Shown: positions 7,722 through 17,159 of the stretch, piece by piece
Numbering within the stretch: the stretch's first letter is position 1
Layout: each line of letters starts with the position of its first letter
Assembly (NCBI RefSeq): GCF_047638075.1
Contig: NZ_JBLJBV010000066.1
Span: 62,001 to 126,000 of the forward strand
Length of the DNA: 64,000 bases
DNA from: UBA6197 sp047638075
Lineage (GTDB): Bacteria > Pseudomonadota > Alphaproteobacteria > Rhodobacterales > Rhodobacteraceae
Direction of reading: 5' to 3'
Translations under genes and position numbers: made by a program
Notes under the pieces: model-generated
What the model was told of the DNA's origin: nothing
Seen by the model: only the letters and a program-made list of their open reading frames with translations
The model's database searches: none

Positions 7722-10030
7722 TTCGATCCTGTCGGGGCCTCTGCCCTCTCCTTGATTGCACGGGCCGCCGCGCGGGCGCGGGGCAGACGGATTTCCGCAA
7801 GGGCACCTTGATGACCCTCTTGGGTAAAGGCGGGCGCATCCGCCAGGGTCAGCGTGCCGCCATGTTCTTCGATGATTTTCTTGACGATCGGCAGGCCCAG
7901 CCCGGTGCCTTTTGACCGTGTCGTCACATAGGGTTCAAACAGCCGTGCGCGGTCAGGCGGCAGGCCGATACCATTGTCTGCAATGGTGATGGTCACTTGG
8001 GCCGGGGTTGCGGCCATTGCGATCCGAACCTCTGGGATCCAGCCGTCCGGCGCACCCTTTTCAGACAGGCTTTCAATGGCTTCTCCGGCGTTCTTGATCA
8101 GGTTCGTGACCGCTTGACTGATCATCGTGGCGTCAAGTTCCACGATCACCGGGTCTTTGGGAATATCCGCAATCAGGTGCGCCCCATGCAAGGCGCCCTC
8201 TTGCAGCAAGACCGCATCGCGCATCAGGTGGGCCAGATCATGGTCGCGGCGGTCGGGTTCGGGCATCCGGGCAAAGCGTGAAAATTCATCAACAATGCGG
8301 CGCAAGTCATTGGTTTGGCGTATGATCACACCGGTATATTGCTCAAGCGCCTCGGCCTCGTTCCCGGCCAGAGGGGCAAATTTGCGCTGCAACCGTTCCG
8401 CCGATAGCTGGATCGGGGTCAGCGGGTTCTTGATCTCATGGGCGATACGGCGCGCTACATCGCCCCAGGCAGCCATACGCTGCGCGCTGACCAGTTCGGT
8501 CACATCGTCAAAGGCGACCACATAGCCCTCAAGCGCGTTATCGGCGCCGCGCCGGATAGCCATCCGCACCAGCAGGCTTTCCAGTTTGGCATCGCGCGAT
8601 AGCCGCACCTCTTCTTGCGCGACCTCGGCCAGACCGGCCTGAAGGCGCCCGAACAGGGCGGCAAATTCGGGCACAGCCTCGGTCAGGGGGCGGTCATGAT
8701 CGCGCTCTGCGCAAAGCCCCAAAAGCCGCGTTGCCGCACGGTTCAAAAAGTCGATGTCGCCCGTGGCATCCAACCCGATCACCCCCGAGGTAACCGATGA
8801 CAGCACCGAATCAAACAGCCGGCCGCGTTCCTCGGTGGCGCGATGACTATCCACCAGTTGCGCGCGCTGCCCCTTGAGTTGGCTGGTCATATCGTTGAAC
8901 GCGCGCCCAAGCGTGGCGATTTCATCATCCCCCGGCTCTTCGATCACACGGCTGTCCAGATCGCCCGCCCCTACCCGCTGGGCCGCCTGTGCAAGCCGCC
9001 CGATCGGACGTGACAGCCGTTCGGCAAACCACAGCCCCAACCAGATTGCCGCCAGAATCAGGATCAGCGCAAAGCCGAAATAGACCAGCCCGAATTCGAA
9101 CACGACCTTGCCACGGGTCGCCTCCAACTGCTGGTAAAGCCCGACGGTTTCGCGGGTGTCGTCCAGCAGCGACAAAATCTGGCCATCCACCGCGCGGCTG
9201 ACGTAAAGGTAGCGGTCCACATAGGCATCAAGCGCGATAATGGCGCGAAATTCGCTGTTGGGCCAATCCTCGATCAGCACCGTTTCGCCAGCATCCGCGC
9301 GGGCAATGCTTTCGGGCGTGGGTTTTTCAAAGTCGAACAGATAACTGCGTTCGCCGCGGGCGCGGATCTCGCCGGTGGCGTCGATCACGAATGCCTCGCG
9401 CAGACCGCGCTGGATACCCGCCTGGCCCTGGGTCAGCAATTCGCGCAGATCGCCATCCGACAAAAAGGTCGCGGCCTGGCGGCGCAGGTTCAAAAACGCG
9501 GCCAGCGCCTCGGTATCCTTGGTCAGGTCGCGCTGATGTTCTTCCTGATAGGCCTCGGCGGCGGCCAATGACGTGCCCACCACTTCACGAACCCGGTCTG
9601 AAAACCAGCCCTCAAGCCCGATGTTGAGCGTGAGCCCGGCAAACAAGGCCACCAACACGGTCGGCACCAGCGCAATTCCCGCAAACACCCCGGTCAGCCG
9701 CAGATGCAGCTGCGACCCCGCAGACCCGGCGCGCCGTGCCGCCACCACCTGCAACAACCGCGACAGGATCAACCCCGCCAGCAGCAGGAAGTAGACGAAA
9801 TCCGCCAGCAAGATCAACCGCAGCGATGCCGAGGCCGCGCCCTGCCCGAACGGCCCCATGACGAGGAACGTCGCCACGGCAAGCGCAGGCCCCAGAACAA
9901 CCAACGACAGTGTGGCAAAATTGCGTACCCGCCGTTGCCGCCTAAGCCGGCTCAATCTGTCCCAGGCCACTTTGTGTGCCGTGCTGTGCAAACATTCCCC
10001 CGGCGTCAAACCTGCGCTGCGATCCGCCAA
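7718..10030 (-). CDS. ntrY: Sensor histidine kinase NtrY
   Basis: NtrY is a membrane sensor kinase tied to nitrogen and envelope/redox responses. It has about 770 residues. Hydrophobic segments lie near 41-58, 71-95, 115-137 and 311-335, with an extracytoplasmic loop (about 140-310) before the last. Then come HAMP (about 335-390), PAS (about 405-515), the H-box AHEIKNPLTP with H531, and a HATPase domain with GTGLGLPIVKK. The start is uncertain: the TTG at 10030 gives the longest frame, and a TTG at 9991 just after GGGGGA is an alternative. Its 3' end overlaps ntrX by four bases. Confidence 0.93.
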   Translation of the reverse strand: MADRSAGLTPGECLHSTAHKVAWDRLSRLRRQRRVRNFATLSLVVLGPALAVATFLVMGPFGQGAASASLRLILLADFVYFLLLAGLILSRLLQVVAARRAGSAGSQLHLRLTGVFAGIALVPTVLVALFAGLTLNIGLEGWFSDRVREVVGTSLAAAEAYQEEHQRDLTKDTEALAAFLNLRRQAATFLSDGDLRELLTQGQAGIQRGLREAFVIDATGEIRARGERSYLFDFEKPTPESIARADAGETVLIEDWPNSEFRAIIALDAYVDRYLYVSRAVDGQILSLLDDTRETVGLYQQLEATRGKVVFEFGLVYFGFALILILAAIWLGLWFAERLSRPIGRLAQAAQRVGAGDLDSRVIEEPGDDEIATLGRAFNDMTSQLKGQRAQLVDSHRATEERGRLFDSVLSSVTSGVIGLDATGDIDFLNRAATRLLGLCAERDHDRPLTEAVPEFAALFGRLQAGLAEVAQEEVRLSRDAKLESLLVRMAIRRGADNALEGYVVAFDDVTELVSAQRMAAWGDVARRIAHEIKNPLTPIQLSAERLQRKFAPLAGNEAEALEQYTGVIIRQTNDLRRIVDEFSRFARMPEPDRRDHDLAHLMRDAVLLQEGALHGAHLIADIPKDPVIVELDATMISQAVTNLIKNAGEAIESLSEKGAPDGWIPEVRIAMAATPAQVTITIADNGIGLPPDRARLFEPYVTTRSKGTGLGLPIVKKIIEEHGGTLTLADAPAFTQEGHQGALAEIRLPRARAAARAIKERAEAPTGSK

Positions 10031-10101
10031 TTCATTTCGGGCGTCCCTTTGCAGGGGCTCGATTCTATCGGGCAGAATTGCAACGCATACCTGTGGCGGG
10101 T

Positions 10102-11469
10102 TTACATCAGTTTGCGCCGTCGTGTCACCTGAATATCAAGCTCGGTGATCTTTTTACGCAAGGTATTGCGGTTGATCCCCAAAAGATCGGCACATTTGGC
10201 CTGATTACCGCCGGTCGCCTCCAGCGCAATTTCAATCAGCGGGATTTCGATTTCACGGATTATGCGATCATAAAGCCCCGGCGGAGGCAGATTGTTTCCA
10301 TGCAGGTCAAAATACCGGTTCAGGTGCCGCGCAACAGAGTCGGCCAGTTTTTCCCCTTCGGTGCCTTTGTGAAATGGCGCGATCACCGGCTGGCTGGTCA
10401 GTGTTTGCTCAACCTCGGTGCGGGTTATTTCCGCTTCGGGTGAGGTCGCAACCAGGCTGCGAAGGGTGTTTTCCAACTGGCGGACATTGCCCGGCCAGGC
10501 ATGGGCGCACACCAGCGCCATTGCATCTGCGCTTAAATGGCGCACGCCAAGCCCGTCGCGCTCAGCGCGCGCCAGGAAATGATCCGCCAAAAGCGGCACA
10601 TCTTCGACCCTGCTTCGCAACGCCGGCACCGACAGCGTAACACCGCCCAGCCTGTAGAACAGATCCTGCCGGAAACGCCCGGCTTCGATCAGCGGCATCA
10701 GATCAACCTGCGCCGTGGCGATGATTCGGGGGGTGGGGTCGGGTAGCGCATCCAGCATCCGCACGACGCGGGCCTGTGCCTCATCATCGTAGTCGCTGAT
10801 CTCGTCAAAGATAAGACTGCCTCCGCGTGCCCTTGAAAGCAACGTTGCAGGCCCATCCGCCCCCAGCAGATCAGAGGTCTGAACAACAACAAAGGGCCGT
10901 GCCCGGCGGTCGGAAAAATCGTGGATCGCGCGCGCGATCAGCGATTTCCCGGTGCCGTTTTCGCCACTGATCAGCACCGTCAGATCCGTGTTCATCACAC
11001 GGGCGACCAACCGATAAAGCGCCTGCATCGCGGCAGTGCGCCCGACCAGCGGCAGATCGTCCACCGCCTCTTGCGTCCCCTTTGGGCGGGACGGGGTCGC
11101 GTGGTGCTTTCGCTCCAGCGCGCGGGCGGCGCGCTTCATCAAATCCGGCAGATCGAACGGTTTGGGAAGGTAGTCATAGGCCGCCGCCTCGGCCGCCTGA
11201 ATTGCGGTGACAATGGTATTTTGCGCAGAAATCAGGATCACCGGCAAACCGGGGCGTTCATGCGCGATACGCGGCAGCGCCTCAAGCCCATTACCATCGG
11301 GCATCATCACATCCGAGATCACCAGATCGCCCTTACCCTCTTCTACCCAGCGCATCAGCGTGGTCAGGCTGGCGGTCGCATGCACCTTGCAGCCTGCCCG
11401 CGTCAGCGCCTGCGTCAGCACGGTGCGGATCGTGCGGTCATCATCCGCGACAAGAACGGTGCCATCCAT
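10102..11469 (-). CDS. ntrC: Nitrogen regulator NtrC, Rhodobacter type
   Basis: NtrC is the response regulator for nitrogen limitation. Its 455 residues form a receiver (phosphoacceptor D53), an AAA+ domain with P-loop GENGTGKS (169-176), and a C-terminal Fis helix-turn-helix ending in RRRKLM. The GAFTGA loop is absent: the stretch after DLLGADG (200-206) runs directly into ATLLSRARGG. In Rhodobacter capsulatus such an NtrC activates sigma-70 polymerase; the same is inferred here. The ATG overlaps the ntrB stop by one base (TGATG). Confidence 0.95.
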   Translation of the reverse strand: MDGTVLVADDDRTIRTVLTQALTRAGCKVHATASLTTLMRWVEEGKGDLVISDVMMPDGNGLEALPRIAHERPGLPVILISAQNTIVTAIQAAEAAAYDYLPKPFDLPDLMKRAARALERKHHATPSRPKGTQEAVDDLPLVGRTAAMQALYRLVARVMNTDLTVLISGENGTGKSLIARAIHDFSDRRARPFVVVQTSDLLGADGPATLLSRARGGSLIFDEISDYDDEAQARVVRMLDALPDPTPRIIATAQVDLMPLIEAGRFRQDLFYRLGGVTLSVPALRSRVEDVPLLADHFLARAERDGLGVRHLSADAMALVCAHAWPGNVRQLENTLRSLVATSPEAEITRTEVEQTLTSQPVIAPFHKGTEGEKLADSVARHLNRYFDLHGNNLPPPGLYDRIIREIEIPLIEIALEATGGNQAKCADLLGINRNTLRKKITELDIQVTRRRKLM

Positions 11470-12557
11470 CAGCTTTTCTCCGAAATTCCGGGTGCCACAG
11501 GCAAGGATATGCGCAAGATCGTGCGTCCGGGTGTTGACTCGAGGGTGACCCAGCCGCCGTGCTCTGCAATGATTTTCGACACCACCGCAAGACCAAGGCC
11601 GGTCCCGTTTTCGCGCCCCGAAACAAAGGGCTCAAACACCTCGGCGGCGATTTCAGGGGCAATGCCGGGGCCATCGTCGATAACCTCAACCTGAAGCGGC
11701 AACACGACCCCGGTGCCATCGGCGCGGCGCAGGCGCAGCGCCTGATCGTAGAACGTATGCAGGCGGATCGTGCCGCCGCCGGTCTTGCTGTGGTGTGCGG
11801 CCTCGGCGGCGTTTTTGATGAGATTCAGAAACACTTGCGTCAACTGGTCGGCGTCCCCCAGCGTCAGCGGCAATGAGGGGTCGTAATCCTCGATGATGCG
11901 CATATGGGCGCCAAACCCGACCAGCGCCGATTTGCGCGCCCGGTCCAGAATGCCATGCAGATTGACCGGTTGCCGATCAGGCGGGCGGATGTTTCCAAAC
12001 TGCTCGACCTGCTCCAGCAGCTTTACGATCCGTCGGGTCTCATCCACGATAAGGTCCGTTAATTCAAGGTCTTCCCCGCCGAGGTTCATGCCAAGCAGCT
12101 GGGCGGCCCCGGCGATACCGGCCAAGGGGTTCTTGATCTCATGCGCGAGCATTTCGGCCATGCCAATGGCTGAACGGGCCGCAGATTTGACCTGATAGGC
12201 ACGGCCCAAGCGGTCGGCAATGTCGCGCGGGGTGATCAGCAACAAGACGACGGTGGGGTCATCACCCATCGGTGCCAGTTGCAGGTTGCATTGCACGGGG
12301 GCGCGTTGGCCGGTCGTGACATCGACATCGTTGATGAACAGCGCCGAATGACTGCCCCGGACCCGCGCCAAAATCTCTTCCAGGGGTGCCGCGATTGCGA
12401 GACGTTCAAACAGGCTTTGGCCCTTCAGCGCGCGGGATGACAGGTTCAGGAACGCTTCGGCTGCGGGGTTGGTTTCAGCCACCCTGTCGGCCCCGTCGAT
12501 CAACAACGCAGGCGTCGGCAGTGAATTCCAGATAACCCCCGGCGCCGGTAACGTCAT
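11469..12557 (-). CDS. ntrB: Nitrogen sensor kinase NtrB
   Basis: NtrB is a cytosolic histidine kinase/phosphatase that controls NtrC in response to PII. Its 362 residues comprise a PAS domain (about 5-115), a dimerisation/phosphoacceptor domain with MLAHEIKNPLAG (H139), and a HATPase domain with DDGPGI and GTGLGLAVV. No membrane segment is present. The start codon overlaps the dusB stop by four bases, completing the nifR3-ntrB-ntrC operon. Confidence 0.95.
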   Translation of the reverse strand: MTLPAPGVIWNSLPTPALLIDGADRVAETNPAAEAFLNLSSRALKGQSLFERLAIAAPLEEILARVRGSHSALFINDVDVTTGQRAPVQCNLQLAPMGDDPTVVLLLITPRDIADRLGRAYQVKSAARSAIGMAEMLAHEIKNPLAGIAGAAQLLGMNLGGEDLELTDLIVDETRRIVKLLEQVEQFGNIRPPDRQPVNLHGILDRARKSALVGFGAHMRIIEDYDPSLPLTLGDADQLTQVFLNLIKNAAEAAHHSKTGGGTIRLHTFYDQALRLRRADGTGVVLPLQVEVIDDGPGIAPEIAAEVFEPFVSGRENGTGLGLAVVSKIIAEHGGWVTLESTPGRTILRISLPVAPGISEKS

Positions 12558-13528
12558 GCCGCCAGCCTTTCACCAAAGGCGCGCGCAATCAGTGCCAATG
12601 TGGCCTGCGGGCTGTCGGACACCATCATATCGGCGCGCAGCGGTGCCCCGGCGACATCGGCATACCAACCCAGATGCTTGCGCGCGAGCCGCAGGCCAAT
12701 CGCGGCACCGTAAAAGCCCAGGATCGCCTCGTAATGCTCGGCGATGAAATCGGCCAGCGCCGCCCCTTGCGGCACGTTTGGCGCCGGTGTTCCGTGCAGC
12801 GTATGGGCAATTTCGGCCAGCCGCCACGGAGCCCCTTGCGCCCCGCGCCCCACCATTACCCCATCCGCGCCCGACACCGCCCGCGCGGCCCTTGCGCTGG
12901 CCACATCGACAATATCGCCGTTGGCCACCACCGGGATCGAAACGGCGGCCTTCACCGCGCTGATCGCGCACCAATCCGCCCTGCCTTTGTAAAACTGCAT
13001 CCGGGTGCGACCGTGGATCACCACCATCGACACGCCTGCATCCTCGGCCCGTTTGGCAATTGACGCGGCGTTATGGGTTTCATCATCCCACCCCAGCCGC
13101 ATTTTCAGCGTGACCGGCACGTCTACCGCCCCTGTCACCGCCGAAATCAGCGTCAGCGCATGGTCCGGGTCGCGCATCAGCGCTGAACCTGACAGCCCCC
13201 CCGTCACCTTCTTGGCCGGGCAACCCATGTTGATGTCGATGATCCTGGCGCCCATGTCTGCGACCACGCGGGCAGCCTCGGCCATGGCGCCCGCCTCGCG
13301 CCCCGCCAGCTGCACCGAGGCGGCCATATCCAACCCCAGATCGGCGCGCGCCTTGGCCCGGACTGAGGGTTTGGCGGTCAGCATCTCGCCCGAGGCAACC
13401 ATTTCCGAGACCACCAGCCCCGCGCCAAACCGCGCCACCATCCGCCGAAACGGCAGATCGGTGATCCCGGCCATCGGGGCCAGAAACACCGGCGGATCAA
13501 GCCGCATCTGCGCCAGTTGAATCGTCAC
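12554..13528 (-). CDS. dusB: tRNA-dihydrouridine synthase DusB (NifR3)
   Basis: This flavoenzyme reduces uridine to dihydrouridine in the tRNA D-loop. Its 324-residue TIM barrel shows LAPMAGITDLPFR near the N-terminus, the NMGCPAKKV motif with the catalytic cysteine, and the FMN-phosphate motif DGVMVGRGAQGAPW. It is the first gene of the minus-strand nitrogen operon. Its promoter should lie in the 187-base divergent gap to ispDF, where I find no clear -35/-10 pair. Confidence 0.95.
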   Translation of the reverse strand: MTIQLAQMRLDPPVFLAPMAGITDLPFRRMVARFGAGLVVSEMVASGEMLTAKPSVRAKARADLGLDMAASVQLAGREAGAMAEAARVVADMGARIIDINMGCPAKKVTGGLSGSALMRDPDHALTLISAVTGAVDVPVTLKMRLGWDDETHNAASIAKRAEDAGVSMVVIHGRTRMQFYKGRADWCAISAVKAAVSIPVVANGDIVDVASARAARAVSGADGVMVGRGAQGAPWRLAEIAHTLHGTPAPNVPQGAALADFIAEHYEAILGFYGAAIGLRLARKHLGWYADVAGAPLRADMMVSDSPQATLALIARAFGERLAA

Positions 13529-13715
13529 ATGCCTGTTCCTTGTGCCATCGGTCGAGGGAATAGCCGTTTGCGGCCAGAATCACAATTCAGACCATAGCGT
13601 CAGCGCAATAAATCACAGCACATGCCTAAAAACAGGGCGCAACCCCCGCCAACGCGGCGGATTGCACCTTTGCGGGCCTTGCCCTAAGCCGTTTCAGGAC
13701 AGTTTCGGAGGAAAG

Positions 13716-14843
13716 ATGACAGTCGCGGTTATTATCGTGGCCGCCGGGCGCGGCATCCGCGCAGGTAGCGCCCTGCCCAAACAGTGGCAATCCCTTGCCG
13801 GGAAATCGGTGCTGGCGCGCACGGTAGCGGCTTTTGCGGATGTCGGGCGTATCGTTCTGGTGCTGCACCCCGATGACATGGTGCGCGGTTTGGCAGAGTT
13901 TGGCGGCAAGGTCACGCTGGTTGCGGGCGGAGAGACCCGCACGGACAGCGTGAGAAACGCACTGGAAGCACTTGATAACACAGGTGTATCCAAGGTTCTT
14001 ATCCATGACGGCGCACGGCCTTTGACGCCGCCGGCGGTCGTAGCTGCCGTGGTGCGCGCACTTGATCACGGGCCTGCCGCCGCGGTCGGCCTGGCGGTGA
14101 CCGACGCGCTTTGGCGCGTGGCGGACGGCACCGTTTCGGGCACCGAGGATCGCAGTGGCCTTTACCGGGCGCAAACCCCGCAAGGCTTTGACTTCGCATC
14201 TATCCTTGCCGCCTACCGCGCGCATCCGGCACCTGCCGCCGATGATGTGGAAATCGCCGGCCGTGCCGGTCTGCCGGTTGCCATTGTGCCGGGCAGCGAG
14301 GACAATCTGAAAATCACCTGGGCCGAAGATTTTGCCCGTGCAGAACGCATCTTGGGGGCTGAAATGGATGTAAGACTTGGTAACGGCTTTGATGTTCACG
14401 CCTTTTGCGAGGGGGATCACGTGGTGCTTTGCGGTGTGCGGGTGCCACATTCGCGCGGTCTTCTGGGCCATTCCGACGCCGATGTGGGGATGCACGCCCT
14501 GACGGACGCGATCTATGGCGCGCTGGCCGAAGGCGATATCGGCCGCCATTTCCCCCCCTCGGACCCGCAATGGAAAGGCGCGGCGAGCGAGATTTTTCTG
14601 GCGCATGCCGCGGCGCTGGCACGGGATAAGGGTTACACCATTTCAAACGTTGATGTGACGCTGATCTGTGAGCACCCAAAGATCGGGCCGCATGCTGTTG
14701 AAATGGCTGCGGAACTGTCCCGTATAACCGGCATGGCACCGACCCGTGTTTCGGTCAAGGCCACAACATCGGAACGGCTTGGCTTTACCGGCCGCGAAGA
14801 GGGTATCGCCGCCATCGCCACCGCAACACTGGTGAGCAAATGA
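13716..14843 (+). CDS. ispDF: Bifunctional IspD-IspF enzyme (MEP pathway)
   Basis: The enzyme catalyses two steps of non-mevalonate isoprenoid synthesis: the CTP-dependent cytidylyltransferase (IspD) and the MEcPP synthase (IspF). Its 375 residues divide into IspD (1 to about 213; AAGRGIRAG near 9-17, DGARPL near 98-103) and IspF (from about 217; metal-binding DVH at 226-228). I place the start at the ATG at 13716, directly after GGAGGAAAG; an in-frame upstream ATG adds 58 residues unlike the family. Its stop overlaps pgpA by four bases. Confidence 0.96.
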   Translation: MTVAVIIVAAGRGIRAGSALPKQWQSLAGKSVLARTVAAFADVGRIVLVLHPDDMVRGLAEFGGKVTLVAGGETRTDSVRNALEALDNTGVSKVLIHDGARPLTPPAVVAAVVRALDHGPAAAVGLAVTDALWRVADGTVSGTEDRSGLYRAQTPQGFDFASILAAYRAHPAPAADDVEIAGRAGLPVAIVPGSEDNLKITWAEDFARAERILGAEMDVRLGNGFDVHAFCEGDHVVLCGVRVPHSRGLLGHSDADVGMHALTDAIYGALAEGDIGRHFPPSDPQWKGAASEIFLAHAAALARDKGYTISNVDVTLICEHPKIGPHAVEMAAELSRITGMAPTRVSVKATTSERLGFTGREEGIAAIATATLVSK

Positions 14844-15334
14844 TCAATTTCATCACGACGTTCTTTTGGGTTGGCAAACTGCGCCCCGCGCCCGGCACCT
14901 GGGGCTCGGCGGCGGCGCTGGTTTTGGGCCTGGCGATTGACCGGTATCTGGGCTTTCCGGTTTTGGTGCTGGCTACCGCGCTGGTCACGGCACTGGGATT
15001 CTGGGCGGTGGGCCGTGAATTGGCGGACCGCCCCGGCGAAGACCCGTCAGAAATCGTTATTGATGAGGTTGCGGGCCAGTGGCTGGCGCTTTTGTTCCCG
15101 GCCGCGGCATTTTGGGGACGCGGGTTGGACGATTGGGCCGTGGTGGCCTATCCCGGCTGGATCGCCGCCTTTTTGTTTTTCCGGCTGTTCGACATCTGGA
15201 AACCGTGGCTGGTGGGCCGCGCCGACCGCCGCCACGACGCGGCGGGGGTGATGCTCGATGACCTCTGGGCCGGGGTTTTTGCAGGTATTGCAACGATTAT
15301 CGCCGCCGGTATAGCGCATGGGGTGCTGATGTGA
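14840..15334 (+). CDS. pgpA: Phosphatidylglycerophosphatase A
   Basis: PgpA dephosphorylates phosphatidylglycerophosphate to phosphatidylglycerol in the inner membrane. The 164-residue protein has the family's KLRPAPGTWGS segment, the acidic motif IVIDEVAGQW, and FRLFDIWKPW, between hydrophobic helices. It overlaps ispDF and cinA by four bases on each side, so all three are probably one operon. Confidence 0.94.
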   Translation: MINFITTFFWVGKLRPAPGTWGSAAALVLGLAIDRYLGFPVLVLATALVTALGFWAVGRELADRPGEDPSEIVIDEVAGQWLALLFPAAAFWGRGLDDWAVVAYPGWIAAFLFFRLFDIWKPWLVGRADRRHDAAGVMLDDLWAGVFAGIATIIAAGIAHGVLM

Positions 15335-15807
15335 CGCCCGAAGCCATTCTTGCCGCCGCCCGCGCCAAATCGCTTCGCATCGCTACTGCTGAAAGCTGCA
15401 CCGGGGGCATGGTGGCCGTGGCGCTGACCGATGTGCCGGGGTCGTCGGACGTGTTCGATCGGGGTTTTGTAACCTATTCCAACGCCGCCAAAACCGAGAT
15501 GCTGGGCGTATCGCCTGCCACACTGGCCGCCCACGGCGCGGTTAGCGAAGAAGTCGCGGCTGAGATGGCCTTGGGCGCGCTCTCTCATTCGCAGGCCGGG
15601 TTGGTGGTGTCCGTCACCGGCATCGCTGGCCCCGGTGGATCAGAATTCAAACCCGAGGGGCGCGTCTGTTTCGGATTGGCCGAAACCGGCAAGCCGGTCA
15701 TCACTGAAACCCGCGATTTCGGCGCCCTGGGCCGCGCGGCGGTGCGGCAAGCCGCCCGCGACCATGCGCTCGCGCTATTGGCAGCGGCGTTGCCGGGTCA
15801 GCCGTAA
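15331..15807 (+). CDS. CinA C-terminal family nicotinamide-nucleotide amidohydrolase
   Basis: The protein has 158 residues and only the C-terminal CinA domain (PncC-type), which deamidates nicotinamide mononucleotide for NAD recycling. Visible motifs are AESCTGGMVA, VTYSNAAKTEMLGV, and VTGIAGPGG. The N-terminal MoCF-like domain of long CinA proteins is missing, as is common for PncC. It is the last gene of the ispDF-pgpA group and its 3' end overlaps the convergent gene by ten bases. Confidence 0.92.
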   Translation: MTPEAILAAARAKSLRIATAESCTGGMVAVALTDVPGSSDVFDRGFVTYSNAAKTEMLGVSPATLAAHGAVSEEVAAEMALGALSHSQAGLVVSVTGIAGPGGSEFKPEGRVCFGLAETGKPVITETRDFGALGRAAVRQAARDHALALLAAALPGQP

Positions 15808-16247
15808 AGCACCTTCGCCCGTTGCTCGAACGCGCGCACGATCCGGCGCATCGCCTCATCAAAAACCACGCCGATGACCTTTTGCAAAATAATGTTGCGA
15901 AACTCGAAATCGACGAAAAACTCAACGTCGCAACCGCCTTCGGGGCGGTCGGCAAAGGTCCACCAGCTGCGCAGATATTTGAACGGCCCGTCAAGGTATT
16001 CGACCTCGACCCGGTTGCGGGCCGGCCAAAGCGTGGCCCGGCTGCCGAAACGTTCGCGAAACACCTTGAACGAGATCACCAGATCCGCCTCCAGCACTTC
16101 TGAGCCATCCGGCCCCGGCCTGCGCGACCGCACCCGTGCCGCCGAATTCCACGGCAAGAACTCGGGGTAGCGCGCCACATCCGACACCAGATCATACATC
16201 TGCGCCGCGCTATAAGGCATCACCCGTTTTTCCGAATGTGTCGGCAT
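15798..16247 (-). CDS. COQ10/RatA-like START-domain protein
   Basis: The protein has 149 residues of the polyketide cyclase/COQ10 family, with MYDLVSDVARYPEFLPW near the N-terminus. Family members bind ubiquinone or, in enterobacteria, are called RatA (a proposed ribosome-association toxin). The lipid-binding role is more likely here, but this is inferred. I chose the ATG at 16247, preceded by AAGGGACGGGG, over an in-frame start 90 bases upstream that would run toward hpt. Confidence 0.9.
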   Translation of the reverse strand: MPTHSEKRVMPYSAAQMYDLVSDVARYPEFLPWNSAARVRSRRPGPDGSEVLEADLVISFKVFRERFGSRATLWPARNRVEVEYLDGPFKYLRSWWTFADRPEGGCDVEFFVDFEFRNIILQKVIGVVFDEAMRRIVRAFEQRAKVLYG

Positions 16248-16328
16248 CCCCGTCCCTTTTTCGCAATCCAACCCGTGACTTTCCGTGCGTGTTTGCGTTA
16301 AACAGTGGCCAGAAATCAAGAGGTAGCC

Positions 16329-16868
16329 ATGACGCACCGCCCCTATGTCATTGATCAGATGATTTCGGCCAAGGCGATCGCCGCGCGGGTCGAAGAACTG
16401 GCCCAGGAAATAACTGCGGCCTACAAGGGCTCCGACAAGCTGGTGGTGGTCGGGCTGCTGCGCGGTTCATTCGTGTTCATCGCTGATCTGGTGCGCGAAA
16501 TTGATTTGCCGGTGCAGGTCGATTTTCTTGAGGCGTCAAGCTATGGTGACGGCCTGTCGTCCTCGCGCGAAGTGCGGATCCTGAAGGACCTGCGGTCGGG
16601 GATTGAAGGGCAGGATGTGCTGGTCGTCGAAGATATCGTCGATACCGGATTCACGCTGGGCCATGTGCTGACGATGCTGCGCGCACGCAACCCCAAACGG
16701 CTGGAAGTCTGCGCGCTTTTGGACAAACCCAGCCGCCGTGAAGTGCCGGTCAAAGCCACCTGGACCGGGTTCGAAATTCCCGATGAGTTTGTGGTGGGCT
16801 ACGGTATCGACTTTGCGCAGCGCAACCGGAACCTGCCCTATATCGGCAAAGTGCGGTTCACCGAATGA
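16329..16868 (+). CDS. hpt: Hypoxanthine phosphoribosyltransferase
   Basis: This purine salvage enzyme converts hypoxanthine (and guanine) plus PRPP to the nucleotide. The 179-residue protein contains the PRPP motif VLVVEDIVDTGFTL and the type I PRTase fold, and ends with RNLPYIGKV as in the family. The ATG at 16329 is chosen; an in-frame upstream start adds eight residues that lack family similarity. Its stop overlaps the next small gene. Confidence 0.95.
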   Translation: MTHRPYVIDQMISAKAIAARVEELAQEITAAYKGSDKLVVVGLLRGSFVFIADLVREIDLPVQVDFLEASSYGDGLSSSREVRILKDLRSGIEGQDVLVVEDIVDTGFTLGHVLTMLRARNPKRLEVCALLDKPSRREVPVKATWTGFEIPDEFVVGYGIDFAQRNRNLPYIGKVRFTE

Positions 16869-17053
16869 ATCTGACATGGCTTTTGCGGATGTCCAAATGG
16901 TCGCGCAGGCCGCCCTCGTGGACGCGGGTCAAGCTGGTGGCGTTGGTGGTGGCCCTTTGCTTGTTGCTGTTCGGGCTGGAATGGGCGGGGCTGTGGCCCG
17001 ACTGGGCGACGCTGCCCGCCAACCGCAACCCGGCACGCGGTTTTCGCCCCTGA
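16865..17053 (+). CDS. Small single-pass membrane protein
   Basis: The predicted product has 62 residues, with a basic N-terminus and one hydrophobic helix (VKLVALVVALCLLLFGLEWA, about 23-42) and a short tail ending ANRNPARGFRP. It starts within the hpt stop (ATGA overlap), which favours it being translated with hpt. I do not recognise a family; small proteins of this kind are often found after hpt in Rhodobacteraceae as far as I recall. Confidence 0.6.
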   Translation: MNLTWLLRMSKWSRRPPSWTRVKLVALVVALCLLLFGLEWAGLWPDWATLPANRNPARGFRP

Positions 17054-17159
17054 CCGCCAAGCGGTTGGCGCGGGTGTAAAAAGCTGGCACAGTCAGGGGT
17101 CTTGCCCCGGCCCGTTCCGCGGCACCGCCAAAATCACCCCCCGGTGAAAGGAGCCTTTC

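Noticed and set aside
13626..14606. 326-codon minus-strand frame opposite ispDF
   Set aside because: It has no family features and runs against a confirmed enzyme gene; a GC-rich shadow.
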